A stretch of DNA of 64,000 nucleotides, from assembly GCA_039990395.1 (NCBI GenBank), contig JBDXFZ010000146.1:1426001-1490000 (forward strand), read 5' to 3'. The position numbers and the translations under genes are program-made. The number at the start of each line of letters is the position of its first letter. The stretch's first letter is position 1. The stretch is from CALINF01 sp039990395 (GTDB taxonomy: Bacteria > Pseudomonadota > Gammaproteobacteria > Pseudomonadales > Halieaceae). Shown here in pieces: positions 53,212 through 61,416 of this stretch. The notes beneath the pieces were generated by a model. The model worked only from the letters and a program-made list of their open reading frames with translations, was not told the origin of the DNA and did no database searches.

Positions 53212-53991
53212 ATTGCAGACCTAAGCGTATTCTACGACCGAACACTTTCAGCCCAGGGGAACCCCTGTCGAGTTGTTACTGGAACACCGAAGTCATCTGG
53301 CTGCTTAGAAGAATCTGAAGTACCGACCCGTTGCTTTTTGGAGAGTCGCACAGGCCCCGATACGATAGTTTCCTGTTTCTCAGCCAATGGCAGGGAAATC
53401 AACTGCTGTGGACACGGCATGCTTGCTGCGGCTTACCTACTCCACAACAACACCGGTAAAACACAAGGCCTGATTCATTCTGGCGCAGTTCAGATACCTT
53501 GGCATGCTTGCCGCGAATTGCACTGGATCCGCCTACCTTCCATTACAGTGACACCCACCCAGACGCCCCCATGGCTGACAGAGTTGTTTGGTGATGCAAC
53601 ACCCTTAGCCGCAGCAACTGCAGGCGGTGACTCAGACTACCTGGTCGTGCAATGGCCAGATGGATTCGACCTGAGCCAACTACCTGCCCCCGGGATGTTG
53701 GCAAAGTATACTCAGCGTGCACTGATTGCCACTTGCGAAAGTCGTTATTCACATCACTTAGCCCACATAGAAAGCCGCTATTTTGCGCCACAATATGGCG
53801 TAGCGGAGGATCTGGGCACGGGCTCGGCTATGCGCGTGCTCGCTCTGTACTGGCAACAGCGGGGTCTTGGAACGCAGCTGAGTAACTACCAGCGCTCGAC
53901 AAGTGGAAGCCTGCTGTTTAGTGAAATTACTGATGCACGCCATGTGAATGTGGGCGGACGCATCGCCCCAATGGACAGGAGCTCCGTTTAG
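53212..53991 (+). CDS. PhzF-like isomerase family protein, start uncertain, next to egtB
   Basis: The frame encodes a diaminopimelate-epimerase-fold protein of the PhzF family. An N-terminal strand motif LSVFYDRTLSAQGNPCRVV (the GNP motif) starts near 53221, then NCCGHGMLAAAYLLHNN near 53398, GVAEDLGTGSAMRVL near 53797, and YQRSTSGS near 53890. The frame opens after TGA at 53188 and has no ATG, GTG or TTG until TTG 53338, which would remove the GNP strand. ATT at 53212 is the most plausible initiator if the whole domain is made; otherwise the gene is truncated. It abuts egtB without a gap. The glutamate usual in the family's active site is not clear, so activity is uncertain. Confidence 0.6.
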   Translation: MADLSVFYDRTLSAQGNPCRVVTGTPKSSGCLEESEVPTRCFLESRTGPDTIVSCFSANGREINCCGHGMLAAAYLLHNNTGKTQGLIHSGAVQIPWHACRELHWIRLPSITVTPTQTPPWLTELFGDATPLAAATAGGDSDYLVVQWPDGFDLSQLPAPGMLAKYTQRALIATCESRYSHHLAHIESRYFAPQYGVAEDLGTGSAMRVLALYWQQRGLGTQLSNYQRSTSGSLLFSEITDARHVNVGGRIAPMDRSSV

Positions 53992-55248
53992 ATGGAATCG
54001 ATTGAGAGTAAGTTACTCGAAGAATTCGACGCCACACGCCGCTACTCGCTGGAGATCTGCAATCCTCTGGAGGTTGAGGACTACAACCTTCAGGCTGCGG
54101 ACTTTGCCAGCCCGCCCAAATGGAATCTAGCCCATACCAGCTGGTTCTTTGAGACCTTTCTTCTCAAACCTTTCCTGACAGATTACACGCCGATTGATGA
54201 TCAGTATGAAACACTGTTCAACTCCTACTACAACGGCGTAGGCAAGCCGTTTCACCGGGCAGATCGAGGCCTGCTTAGCCGGCCGACCTTGAACAGTGTA
54301 TTAGCCTATAGAGCACACGTAGACAAAGGCATTCGCACACTGCTCAGCGATAGGCATCATGCGGAGTATGCCGTCATTGTGGAGCGAATCGTGCTTGGAA
54401 TAGAGCACGAGCGACAACACCAGGAACTATTCTTTACGGATATCAAGTATTCGCTGTGGGCGAACCCTCTTGCTCCTGCCTACACAGCGCGCGCAACGGA
54501 GGTTATCTCGCAAACGGAGCCGACGACTTTGGAATTCCTTAATTTTGAAGGCGGGATAACGGAGATTGGCAACGACGGATCGGGATTTAGTTTTGACAAC
54601 GAGTTACCGCGCCATAAAAGTTGGGTAGATCCTTTTCGTCTGGCCGACCGTCTGGTTACCAACGCCGAGTTTCAGGCGTTCATCGACGACGGGGGATACG
54701 AAAGGCCCGAGCTCTGGCTGGCAGATGGTTGGACTACGGTCACCACTTCAGGCTGGCGGGCCCCGCTTTATTGGCAAGATAGCAAGGATGGCCAGAAGGA
54801 GTTCACACTGCATGGCTTGGTCGAAAGAAATGGGAGCTCTCCGGTCTGTCATATCAGCGGCTATGAAGCCGAGGCCTATGCCCGCTGGTGCGGCGCGCGC
54901 CTTCCCACGGAACACGAGTGGGAGCTGGCAGCGTCTACGCTTTCGCCTCCCGAGTCCGGCATGACGATTAGCTCGCTTCATCCCGAGGGCGCTCAATCCA
55001 CAGCAACGCAATCACTGCAACTTTATGACAGCTGCTGGCAATGGACGCGTTCGGCCTACACGCCCTACCCTGGTTTCAAAACCAGCCCGGGAGCTATTGG
55101 GGAGTACAACGGCAAATTCATGAGCAATCAGTGGGTACTGCGCGGCGGCTCTTGCGTGTCCATACCGGCGCAACTACGCCCCAGCTATCGAAATTTTTTC
55201 TACCCACCAGATCGCTGGCAGTTTTCGGGGATACGACTGGCGAAATAA
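53992..55248 (+). CDS. egtB: ergothioneine biosynthesis protein EgtB (sulfoxide synthase)
   Basis: A 418-residue iron enzyme. The DinB-type N-terminal domain holds the three-histidine iron site: H48 in LAHTSWFFETFLL and H139/H143 in IEHERQHQE. The C-terminal FGE-sulfatase-like domain contains HISGYEAEAYARWCGARLPTEHEWE near 285-310 and RGGSCVSIPAQLRPSYRNFF near 383-402. It joins a sulfur donor (gamma-glutamylcysteine or cysteine) to hercynine with O2. No egtA, egtC or egtE is in the window, which fits a cysteine-using proteobacterial type but does not prove it. Its ATG directly follows the PhzF-like stop. Confidence 0.92.
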   Translation: MESIESKLLEEFDATRRYSLEICNPLEVEDYNLQAADFASPPKWNLAHTSWFFETFLLKPFLTDYTPIDDQYETLFNSYYNGVGKPFHRADRGLLSRPTLNSVLAYRAHVDKGIRTLLSDRHHAEYAVIVERIVLGIEHERQHQELFFTDIKYSLWANPLAPAYTARATEVISQTEPTTLEFLNFEGGITEIGNDGSGFSFDNELPRHKSWVDPFRLADRLVTNAEFQAFIDDGGYERPELWLADGWTTVTTSGWRAPLYWQDSKDGQKEFTLHGLVERNGSSPVCHISGYEAEAYARWCGARLPTEHEWELAASTLSPPESGMTISSLHPEGAQSTATQSLQLYDSCWQWTRSAYTPYPGFKTSPGAIGEYNGKFMSNQWVLRGGSCVSIPAQLRPSYRNFFYPPDRWQFSGIRLAK

Positions 55249-55377
55249 GCATGCTAAAACCGCACCAGCGTTACTCTGGCTCCATACAAGTTTTGCAGTG
55301 GCATGAGAGACTATCTGCAGCAGATCAACAAAAGACTAAACGTGCATCAGCAATACATAAACTACAGGGCTCAAGGA

Positions 55378-56343
55378 ATGCATAGTGGTAACGTAACCTT
55401 CACGGACCTCCACCCAAAAACCAGTGATACAAAGCAGGAGATACTTGAAGGCCTGGCTCAGGAAGAACGCGCCATCAATCCGAAGTACTTTTACGATGAG
55501 CAGGGTTCACGCCTATTCGAGGCCATCACTGAACTGGATGAATATTACCCGTCGAGAACGGAGGTCGGCATACTCTCGCAGAACGCTGCTGCAATAGCCC
55601 AGGCCTGTGGTGCCAACTGCGTGCTTGTCGAGCCCGGTAGTGGTAACTGCGAAAAAGTACGCGTTTTGCTTGATGCGGTGGCACCCAAAGCGTTTGTACC
55701 GATGGACATTTCCTCCAGCTTTCTACGCGAGGCAGCAGAAAAATTGGGCGGCGATTTCCCCTGGCTGCAAATTCATGCCGTCTGCGCCGACTTCAATACA
55801 CACTGGAGTGACATGCCAGCACTGCCGGCCGGGCGCAGAATAATTTTCTATCCGGGATCAACCATAGGCAATCTGGAGCCAGATGCAGCATGTGCATTTC
55901 TTGCTCACATGGGCGATTGGATGGGAGAGGATGGAGGCGCAATAATAGGCGTAGACCTACACAAGCCCAGCGATCGTCTTGACGCAGCCTATAACGACGC
56001 CCAGGGAATTACGGCGGCGTTCAATCGCAATATATTGTCACACGTGAATCGGTTAATTGACGCTGAATTCGACGTGGAACTCTTCGCTCACCGCGCATTC
56101 TATGACAGCGACAAGCGTCGAATCGAAATGCACCTGGTTAGCGAGCAGGATCAGGCAGTGCGCTGCAATGGTAGTGTTCTACACTTTCATCAAGGCGAGT
56201 CGATTCACACGGAGTACTCCTACAAATACAGCATTGACGAGTTCGCCAACCTGGCTAAAAAAGCTGGGCTGCACCTATCTCAGAGTTGGGTTGATAAAGA
56301 CCAACTATTCAGCGTGCACTACTTACAAAAAAGCCCTGCGTAG
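55378..56343 (+). CDS. egtD: L-histidine N-alpha-methyltransferase
   Basis: A 321-residue SAM-dependent enzyme that trimethylates histidine to hercynine. NPKYFYDEQGSRLFEAITELDEYYPSRTE near 32-60, LVEPGSGNCEKVRVLLDA near 84-101, FYPGSTIGNLEPDAACAFL near 158-176 and the ending RIEMHLVSEQD with the C-terminal EYSYKYSIDEF identify EgtD. ATG 55378 is preferred, with GGG 8 nt upstream, and starts at the usual distance before the first motif; ATG 55303 would add 25 residues with no family match. It follows egtB by 129 nt, so an internal promoter is possible. The stop codon sits in the loop of the terminator. Confidence 0.93.
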   Translation: MHSGNVTFTDLHPKTSDTKQEILEGLAQEERAINPKYFYDEQGSRLFEAITELDEYYPSRTEVGILSQNAAAIAQACGANCVLVEPGSGNCEKVRVLLDAVAPKAFVPMDISSSFLREAAEKLGGDFPWLQIHAVCADFNTHWSDMPALPAGRRIIFYPGSTIGNLEPDAACAFLAHMGDWMGEDGGAIIGVDLHKPSDRLDAAYNDAQGITAAFNRNILSHVNRLIDAEFDVELFAHRAFYDSDKRRIEMHLVSEQDQAVRCNGSVLHFHQGESIHTEYSYKYSIDEFANLAKKAGLHLSQSWVDKDQLFSVHYLQKSPA

Positions 56344-56352
56344 CCGCAGGGC
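56333..56352. terminator. terminator hairpin overlapping the egtD stop codon
   Basis: GCCCTGCG (56333-56340) and CGCAGGGC (56345-56352) form an 8-bp GC-rich stem; the loop TAGC contains the egtD stop codon TAG. AAAAAA precedes and CTTTAG follows, so it can serve both egtD and the convergent aldolase gene. Confidence 0.75.
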
Positions 56353-56423
56353 CTTTAGTTGAGTTTGCACGATGTGGCTCAAGGCAGTCTAATCCGCCGG
56401 GCAGCACATAAAACTGAGCGCAA

Positions 56424-57218
56424 TTACTCGAGCAGCTGAGGCTGCTCGGCAACGATCACATCGTAAAGGGTTTGGAAATTAAACCAACCCGACAGCGGGG
56501 TTCCAACTACGCCTAGCGTTTGCTTGGCATATTCGGGCGTAATCAATATCGGCTTGCCCACTGCCTCTGCCATCAATTGAGCCTGACAGCTACGCTCCAT
56601 AGTAACGAACCACCAACAAGCTGCGTCTACCGTTTGCCCCACGGTTAACAACCCGTGGTTCTGTAAGATCGCCGCCTTTTTGTCGCCCAGTGCAGCTGCT
56701 ATACGCTCACCTTCGCTACAGTCCAGTACCACGCCGGTAAAATCATCAAACAACACGTGGTCGTCATAAAACGCGCAGGAATCTTGTGTGATGGGGTCCA
56801 AAAGTCTCCCCAACGATGACCAGGCTTTGCCGTAAAGCGAATGTGAGTGGGCCGCTGCCGTTATATCTGGATTGGCCATATGGATACGTGAATGAATCGT
56901 GAAGGCTGCGCCATTCAACAGTCCATCACCCTCTACGACTTCACCTTCATGATTGACCAACAGCAGGTCGGAAACCCGCATTTGCTTGAATGAGCGACCC
57001 ATTGGGTTAACCCAAAAATGATCGAGGTGCTCTGGGTCGCGAACAGTAATATGCCCAGCGACGCCCTCATCAAAGCCAAACTTACCAAAGATTCTCAAAG
57101 ACGCAGCCAATCGCTCCTTGCGATGCTGGCGCTCGGCCGCAACATCGGTATGTTGGGTGGGCGATGTCGCCATAGACGCGTCGGCGTTCATGATAATGTT
57201 GTTTGCTGCTTCGGCCAT
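56424..57218 (-). CDS. class II aldolase/adducin family protein
   Basis: A 264-residue zinc-dependent aldolase-fold protein. An N-terminal helix is followed by GFDEGVAGHITVRDP near 54-68 and by the metal-binding HSHSLYGKAW near 125-134, with a third histidine in ILQNHGLLTVG near 183-193. These are the ligand positions of L-fuculose-phosphate aldolase and adducin relatives; the substrate is unknown, and many such genes in soil and marine bacteria act on hydroxy-keto acids or decarboxylate. ATG 57218 is preferred, with AGGAGG 8 nt upstream. It is downstream of the HxlR regulator on the same strand. Confidence 0.88.
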   Translation of the reverse strand: MAEAANNIIMNADASMATSPTQHTDVAAERQHRKERLAASLRIFGKFGFDEGVAGHITVRDPEHLDHFWVNPMGRSFKQMRVSDLLLVNHEGEVVEGDGLLNGAAFTIHSRIHMANPDITAAAHSHSLYGKAWSSLGRLLDPITQDSCAFYDDHVLFDDFTGVVLDCSEGERIAAALGDKKAAILQNHGLLTVGQTVDAACWWFVTMERSCQAQLMAEAVGKPILITPEYAKQTLGVVGTPLSGWFNFQTLYDVIVAEQPQLLE

Positions 57219-57310
57219 CGTAGAGCCTCCTGTAAAGATACACGTTGGATTGCAGAGTATAGACCGTTTAACAAGCCTGAGGGCGCACTTTTTGGCCTGC
57301 CCGGGGTAAC

Positions 57311-57847
57311 TCAAGACCCCACGTTGGCTGGCTCCTCTCGAAACAAAGCGGGTGATACAGGCTCGGTTTCACCCTGCCCCATGTCAGCAGCGATGCGCTG
57401 CAGCGCGGGACCTACCTGAGGAGTGACCTCCTCTGGCCGCAGCGCCTCACCGCACTCGCTGCAGGCGAGCACTGGACGGGTCTTATGGCCACAGGATCGG
57501 TGAACATATTCTAGCGGTACGCCTTCTTCCCCCGACATCCAATCATCACCAAAACGAGCCAGACTCATAAGAATGGGATATAGAGCCAAGCCCTTGCGAG
57601 TGAGTCGATATTCATGGCGGATGGGGCGATCATGGTACTGCACCTTCCTCAAGACGCCCTGCTCCACCAGCTTACCGAGTCGCTCGGAGAGGCGATGACG
57701 CGTAATACCAAGATTGCTCTGAAATTGATCAAAGCGGCGCGTCCCGAAAAACGCATCACGCAGTATGAGAAGGGTCCAGCGCTCGCCAACGATCGACAGT
57801 GATCGTGCGACGGAGCAGACTTGCTTGTCGATATCATTCCAGCGCAT
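57311..57847 (-). CDS. HxlR-family transcriptional regulator
   Basis: A 178-residue regulator. The HxlR winged helix occupies residues 10-100: CSVARSLSIVGERWTLLILRDAFFGTRRFDQF with the conserved N-terminal cysteine, then a wing RPIRHEYRLTRKG. The C-terminal part adds SCGHKTRPVLACSECGEAL (CX10-12CxxC), a zinc-ribbon-like extension found in the longer HxlR members. ATG 57847 has AGAGGA 6 nt upstream. It is followed by the aldolase gene and is divergent from the M24 peptidase gene; either may be its target. HxlR proteins sense aldehydes, quinones or ROS through the cysteine. Confidence 0.9.
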   Translation of the reverse strand: MRWNDIDKQVCSVARSLSIVGERWTLLILRDAFFGTRRFDQFQSNLGITRHRLSERLGKLVEQGVLRKVQYHDRPIRHEYRLTRKGLALYPILMSLARFGDDWMSGEEGVPLEYVHRSCGHKTRPVLACSECGEALRPEEVTPQVGPALQRIAADMGQGETEPVSPALFREEPANVGS

Positions 57848-57996
57848 TGCGGATCCTCTCTGAACGCGTAAGATTGCCATCACGGTGCGTGACAGGCGTA
57901 AAAGTTAACACATTCATTCCCGAATAGAACCCTGTCGTAGTCGGCCTGCATCATGCAAGGCATAATCGAGGCCCTTACCTTTTAAAAGGAGAAAAC

Positions 57997-59217
57997 ATGA
58001 CATTGGGAATTGGCGGTTCCGACGCCGCAACTGAACTGGCAAAGCTGTCGTCCATGACAGAAGATTGCGAGCCTATTACTGTTGATGAATACAAGCAGCG
58101 TTTAGAGAAAGCGCGCGCCCTGATGCAGCAGCATGGCCTCGCTGCTCTATACCTTAACGCAGGTACCAATCTCCACTACTTCACAGGTACTCGCTGGGGC
58201 GCGAGCGAACGCATGGTCGGCGCGCTTCTGAGCGCGGAGGGAGAACTTCACTACATCGCACCTGCATTCGAACTGGGCACGCTACATGACTACATGCAAA
58301 TAAAGGGCGAGGTTCACTGTTGGGAGGAGCACGAAAGCCCCTATGCCCTCACTGCACAGGTGTTAGGTACGATTGGCGCGACAGGTGGCAAAGTTGGCAT
58401 TGATGAATCAACGCCTTTCTTCCTATCGGATGGCATTCGTCAGGCAGCGCCGGAGTGTGAGTATATAGATGGCACAGTGATCACCGCGGCATGTCGTATG
58501 CACAAGTCAGCCACTGAACTTGCGCTGCTCCAACGGGCCAAGGATCTGACGCTCGAGGTTCACAAATCTGCGGCGCGAATCTTACGCGCTGGAATCAGTA
58601 CAGCCGAAGTAACCGCCTTCATTCATGAAGCGCATATCGCATTGGGTGCGCCGGCCGGTTCCTATTTCTGCATCGTGCTGTTTGGAGAGGATACTGCGTT
58701 TCCACACGGTGTGGCCAACCCCAAGCCCTTAGCAGATGGCGACATGGTGCTCATCGATACTGGTTGTCAGTTGCAAGGCTACAACTCTGACATTACCCGC
58801 AGTTATGTCTTTGGCGAGCCCACAGCGCGTCAGCGAGAGATTTGGGACATCGAGAAGGCCGCCCAGATCGCTGCTTTCGACGCGGCTCAACTGGGCTCGC
58901 CTTGCGGCGATGTAGATGAGGCTGCACGACACGTGCTCGCAGCGCATGGACTCGGGCCAGACTATACACTCCCCGGTTTACCGCACCGCACAGGGCACGG
59001 TATCGGTCTGGATATCCACGAGTGGCCCTACCTGGTACGGAGTAACCAGACACCGCTTGCCGCCGGAATGTGTTTCAGCAACGAACCGATGATTTGCGTA
59101 CCTGGTGAGTTCGGCATCCGGCATGAAGACCACTTCTATATGACCGAGACGGGTCCGCGTTGGTTTACCCAGCCTTCCCATAGTGTCGACGACCCGTTCG
59201 GTTACGAGGCGGGTTAA
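57997..59217 (+). CDS. M24-family Xaa-Pro-type metallopeptidase
   Basis: A 406-residue creatinase/prolidase-fold protein with the expected N-terminal domain (RLEKARALMQQHGLAALYL, TGTRWGASERM). Metal ligands in the C-terminal pita-bread domain are all present: D254, D265, H334 (GHGIGLDIHEWP), E363 and E377. It likely cleaves Xaa-Pro or related dipeptides in the cytoplasm. AGGAG sits 6 nt before ATG. It is divergent from the HxlR regulator and convergent with aceA, where a strong terminator separates them. Confidence 0.9.
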   Translation: MTLGIGGSDAATELAKLSSMTEDCEPITVDEYKQRLEKARALMQQHGLAALYLNAGTNLHYFTGTRWGASERMVGALLSAEGELHYIAPAFELGTLHDYMQIKGEVHCWEEHESPYALTAQVLGTIGATGGKVGIDESTPFFLSDGIRQAAPECEYIDGTVITAACRMHKSATELALLQRAKDLTLEVHKSAARILRAGISTAEVTAFIHEAHIALGAPAGSYFCIVLFGEDTAFPHGVANPKPLADGDMVLIDTGCQLQGYNSDITRSYVFGEPTARQREIWDIEKAAQIAAFDAAQLGSPCGDVDEAARHVLAAHGLGPDYTLPGLPHRTGHGIGLDIHEWPYLVRSNQTPLAAGMCFSNEPMICVPGEFGIRHEDHFYMTETGPRWFTQPSHSVDDPFGYEAG

Positions 59218-59262
59218 AAATAGCTGGTCTGCAATTCAGACAACAGAAAATCGAGACGTAAA

Positions 59263-59286
59263 AAAGGGCGGTAACAACCGCCCTTT
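59263..59286. terminator. bidirectional terminator between M24 peptidase and aceA
   Basis: AAAGGGCGGT and ACCGCCCTTT form a perfect 10-bp stem around an AACA loop, with an A-tract before (TAAAAA) and TTTCTCG after. It can terminate transcription from both convergent genes. Confidence 0.9.
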
Positions 59287-59311
59287 CTCGTTTATGCCCA
59301 AGGGCTATCGA

Positions 59312-60910
59312 TTAACCAAACTGGTTCATCGTATTATCTTCGCCACTTGCTTTCAGTGCCTGCTCACCGGAGAAGTACTCCTTGTGATCGTCACCTATGT
59401 TGGAACCTGCCATATCCTGATGCTTGACGCATGCAATGCCCTGGCGAATTTCCTTGCGCTGAACACCAGCAACATAAGCAAGCATACCCTCTTCACCGAA
59501 ATAACCTTTCGCAAGGTTATCAGTAGACAATGCCGCTGTGTGATACGTAGGCAGAGTAATCAGGTGATGGAAGATGCCAGCGTCACGCGAGCCGTCAGCC
59601 TGGAAAGACTGAATACGACGGTCTGCTTCGGCTGCGAGGTCAGAGGTGTCGTAATCGGCGCTCATCAGGTTTTCGCGGTCATACGCTGAGACGTCTTCAC
59701 CGCTCTCTGCCCATGCATCGAATACCTGCTGACGGAAGCTTAACGTCCAGTTAAAGGACGGCGAATTGTTGTACACCAGCTTGGCATTGGGAATCACCTT
59801 ACGAATCTCATCGACCATCGCACCGATCTGCCCTACGTGTGGCTTCTCAGTTTCGATCCACAGCAGATCTGCACCGTTTTGCAGGCTAGTGATACAGTCG
59901 AGCACACAACGCTCGGCGCCCGTATTGTCTTTGAAGCGATAAAGTCCATTGGGTAGGCGAACGGGGCGAACCAGCTTGCCGTCCTGCTTGATGATCACAT
60001 CGCCTTCGTTTACATCTTCTGCGCTTTGCACCACCTGTGTCTCCAGGAAGGCGTTGTACTTGTGCGCCAGATCGCCGGCGTCGTGAGACACTGGGATTTT
60101 CTGGGTCAGTCCAGCACCGAGTGAGTCTGTACGCGCTACGATCACACCATCTTCAACGCCCAGCTCAAGAAACGCATAACGAATCGCGTTGATCTTTGAC
60201 AGGAAGTCTTCGTGTGGCACAGTCACTTTTCCATCCTGGTGACCACACTGCTTGGCATCAGACACCTGGTTCTCAATCTGAATCGCACAGGCACCGGCTT
60301 CAATCATCTTCTTAGCCAACAGATAGGTGGCTTCTTCGTTACCAAAACCTGCGTCGATATCCGCAATAATGGGCACAACGTGCGTCTCAAAGGTCTCGAT
60401 AGCGTTTAAAGCGGCTTTCTCAGCAACTTCATCACCCGAGTTACGGGCAGAATCCAATTCCTTGTACAGGTGGTTCAGTTCACGTGCGTCAGCCTGACGG
60501 AGGAACGTATACAGTTCTTCGATGAGTGCTGGAACAGATGTCTTCTCGTGCATTGACTGATCTGGCAGTGGACCAAACTCACTGCGAAGTGCTGCAATCA
60601 TCCAGCCCGACAGGTAGAGGTAGCGCTTGCTGGTTGTACCGTGATGCTTCTTCACGGCAATCATTTTCTGCTGACCGATAAAACCATGCCAGCAACCCAG
60701 TGACTGCGTGTACTGCGAGCTGTCGGCATCGTATTCAGCCATGTCCTCGCGCATTATCGCAGCGGTGTAACGCGCAATATCCAGACCAGACTGAAATCGG
60801 TTTTGCAATTTCATGCGTGCAGCATACTCAGGACTGATCGCATTCCAGCCGCCGCCCTGCTGCGAACAAAGCTCGGTGAACTTGGCAATATTTTCTTGAT
60901 AATTGGACAT
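59312..60910 (-). CDS. aceA: isocitrate lyase
   Basis: A 532-residue glyoxylate-shunt enzyme of the long class typical of Pseudomonas and marine gammaproteobacteria. Catalytic cysteine C222 lies in DAKQCGHQDGKV, the KKCGH-type loop with Q in place of K. Other blocks are PIIADIDAGFGNEEATYLL near 175-195 and DLLWIETEKPHVGQI near 348-362. It cleaves isocitrate to glyoxylate and succinate, permitting growth on acetate and fatty acids, in line with the acyl-CoA ligases nearby. Start ATG 60910 has GAGG 9 nt upstream. Two inverted repeats lie in the 135 nt before it. Confidence 0.95.
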   Translation of the reverse strand: MSNYQENIAKFTELCSQQGGGWNAISPEYAARMKLQNRFQSGLDIARYTAAIMREDMAEYDADSSQYTQSLGCWHGFIGQQKMIAVKKHHGTTSKRYLYLSGWMIAALRSEFGPLPDQSMHEKTSVPALIEELYTFLRQADARELNHLYKELDSARNSGDEVAEKAALNAIETFETHVVPIIADIDAGFGNEEATYLLAKKMIEAGACAIQIENQVSDAKQCGHQDGKVTVPHEDFLSKINAIRYAFLELGVEDGVIVARTDSLGAGLTQKIPVSHDAGDLAHKYNAFLETQVVQSAEDVNEGDVIIKQDGKLVRPVRLPNGLYRFKDNTGAERCVLDCITSLQNGADLLWIETEKPHVGQIGAMVDEIRKVIPNAKLVYNNSPSFNWTLSFRQQVFDAWAESGEDVSAYDRENLMSADYDTSDLAAEADRRIQSFQADGSRDAGIFHHLITLPTYHTAALSTDNLAKGYFGEEGMLAYVAGVQRKEIRQGIACVKHQDMAGSNIGDDHKEYFSGEQALKASGEDNTMNQFG

Positions 60911-60945
60911 GGGGTATACCTCAGATACGGGTCAAAATATGCAAT

Positions 60946-61044
60946 ACACCCTAGCGGGTGTCTGAAAACCCCGCCATCTTAGGTGGCCAAGCCCCATAAA
61001 TGAAATAAATAGTTTTGATTTTTGGTATTCATAGGAAAAATACC
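60946..61044. promoter_or_regulatory. inverted repeats in the aceA upstream region
   Basis: ACACCC-TAGC-GGGTGT at 60946-60961 is a perfect 6-bp hairpin 36 nt before the aceA start. GGTATT-N9-AATACC at 61024-61044 is a 6-bp inverted repeat about 115 nt upstream and could be an operator. The rest of this 200-bp gap, between the small secreted-protein gene and aceA, holds no gene. Confidence 0.42.
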
Positions 61045-61108
61045 GAAATGGTCTGAACAAGCAAGGAAACGGCGAGATAGCCAGCAGGCCATCCCGCCAG
61101 ATAGTTCA

Positions 61109-61369
61109 CTACTCGTCGTCAGCGAGCGCGTCCTTAACCTTGTCCATATCTACAGATTCAGCCGCTTTTTCCTTGTCGACCGAGTCGTAGGCCTTCTTAT
61201 AATCAACCTCTCCGCCACTGACAGACTCGGTGAGTCCTTTGGTGTCTACAGACGCCTTGGCCTTATCCTGGTCGACAGCGTCCACCAGCTTCCCTACATC
61301 CTGCGCCGAGGCAATCGTGGCTACTGCCAGCAACAACGTAGCTGCCAATCCGCGTAACAATATCTTCAT
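61109..61369 (-). CDS. small exported hypothetical protein
   Basis: An 86-residue protein with a clear signal peptide (KILLRGLAATLLLAVATIASAQ) leaving a mature part of about 64 residues, very rich in Lys, Asp, Val and Ala and without Cys. Short SVD-centred units recur (KAKASVDTKG, KEKAAESVDMDK). The ribosome site AAGGAG is 7 nt upstream, so the gene is real. I recognise no family. It lies between aceA and the acyl-CoA ligase on the same strand. Confidence 0.75.
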   Translation of the reverse strand: MKILLRGLAATLLLAVATIASAQDVGKLVDAVDQDKAKASVDTKGLTESVSGGEVDYKKAYDSVDKEKAAESVDMDKVKDALADDE

Positions 61370-61416
61370 TATCTTCTCCTTTTGGGTTTATTGAAGTTCT
61401 ATCTACTTAAAGCCTA

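Noticed and set aside
53124..53318. Frameshifted N-terminal part of the PhzF-like protein in another frame
   Set aside because: The alternative frame gives Arg-rich sequence with no PhzF strand, while the GNP motif is already in the main frame.
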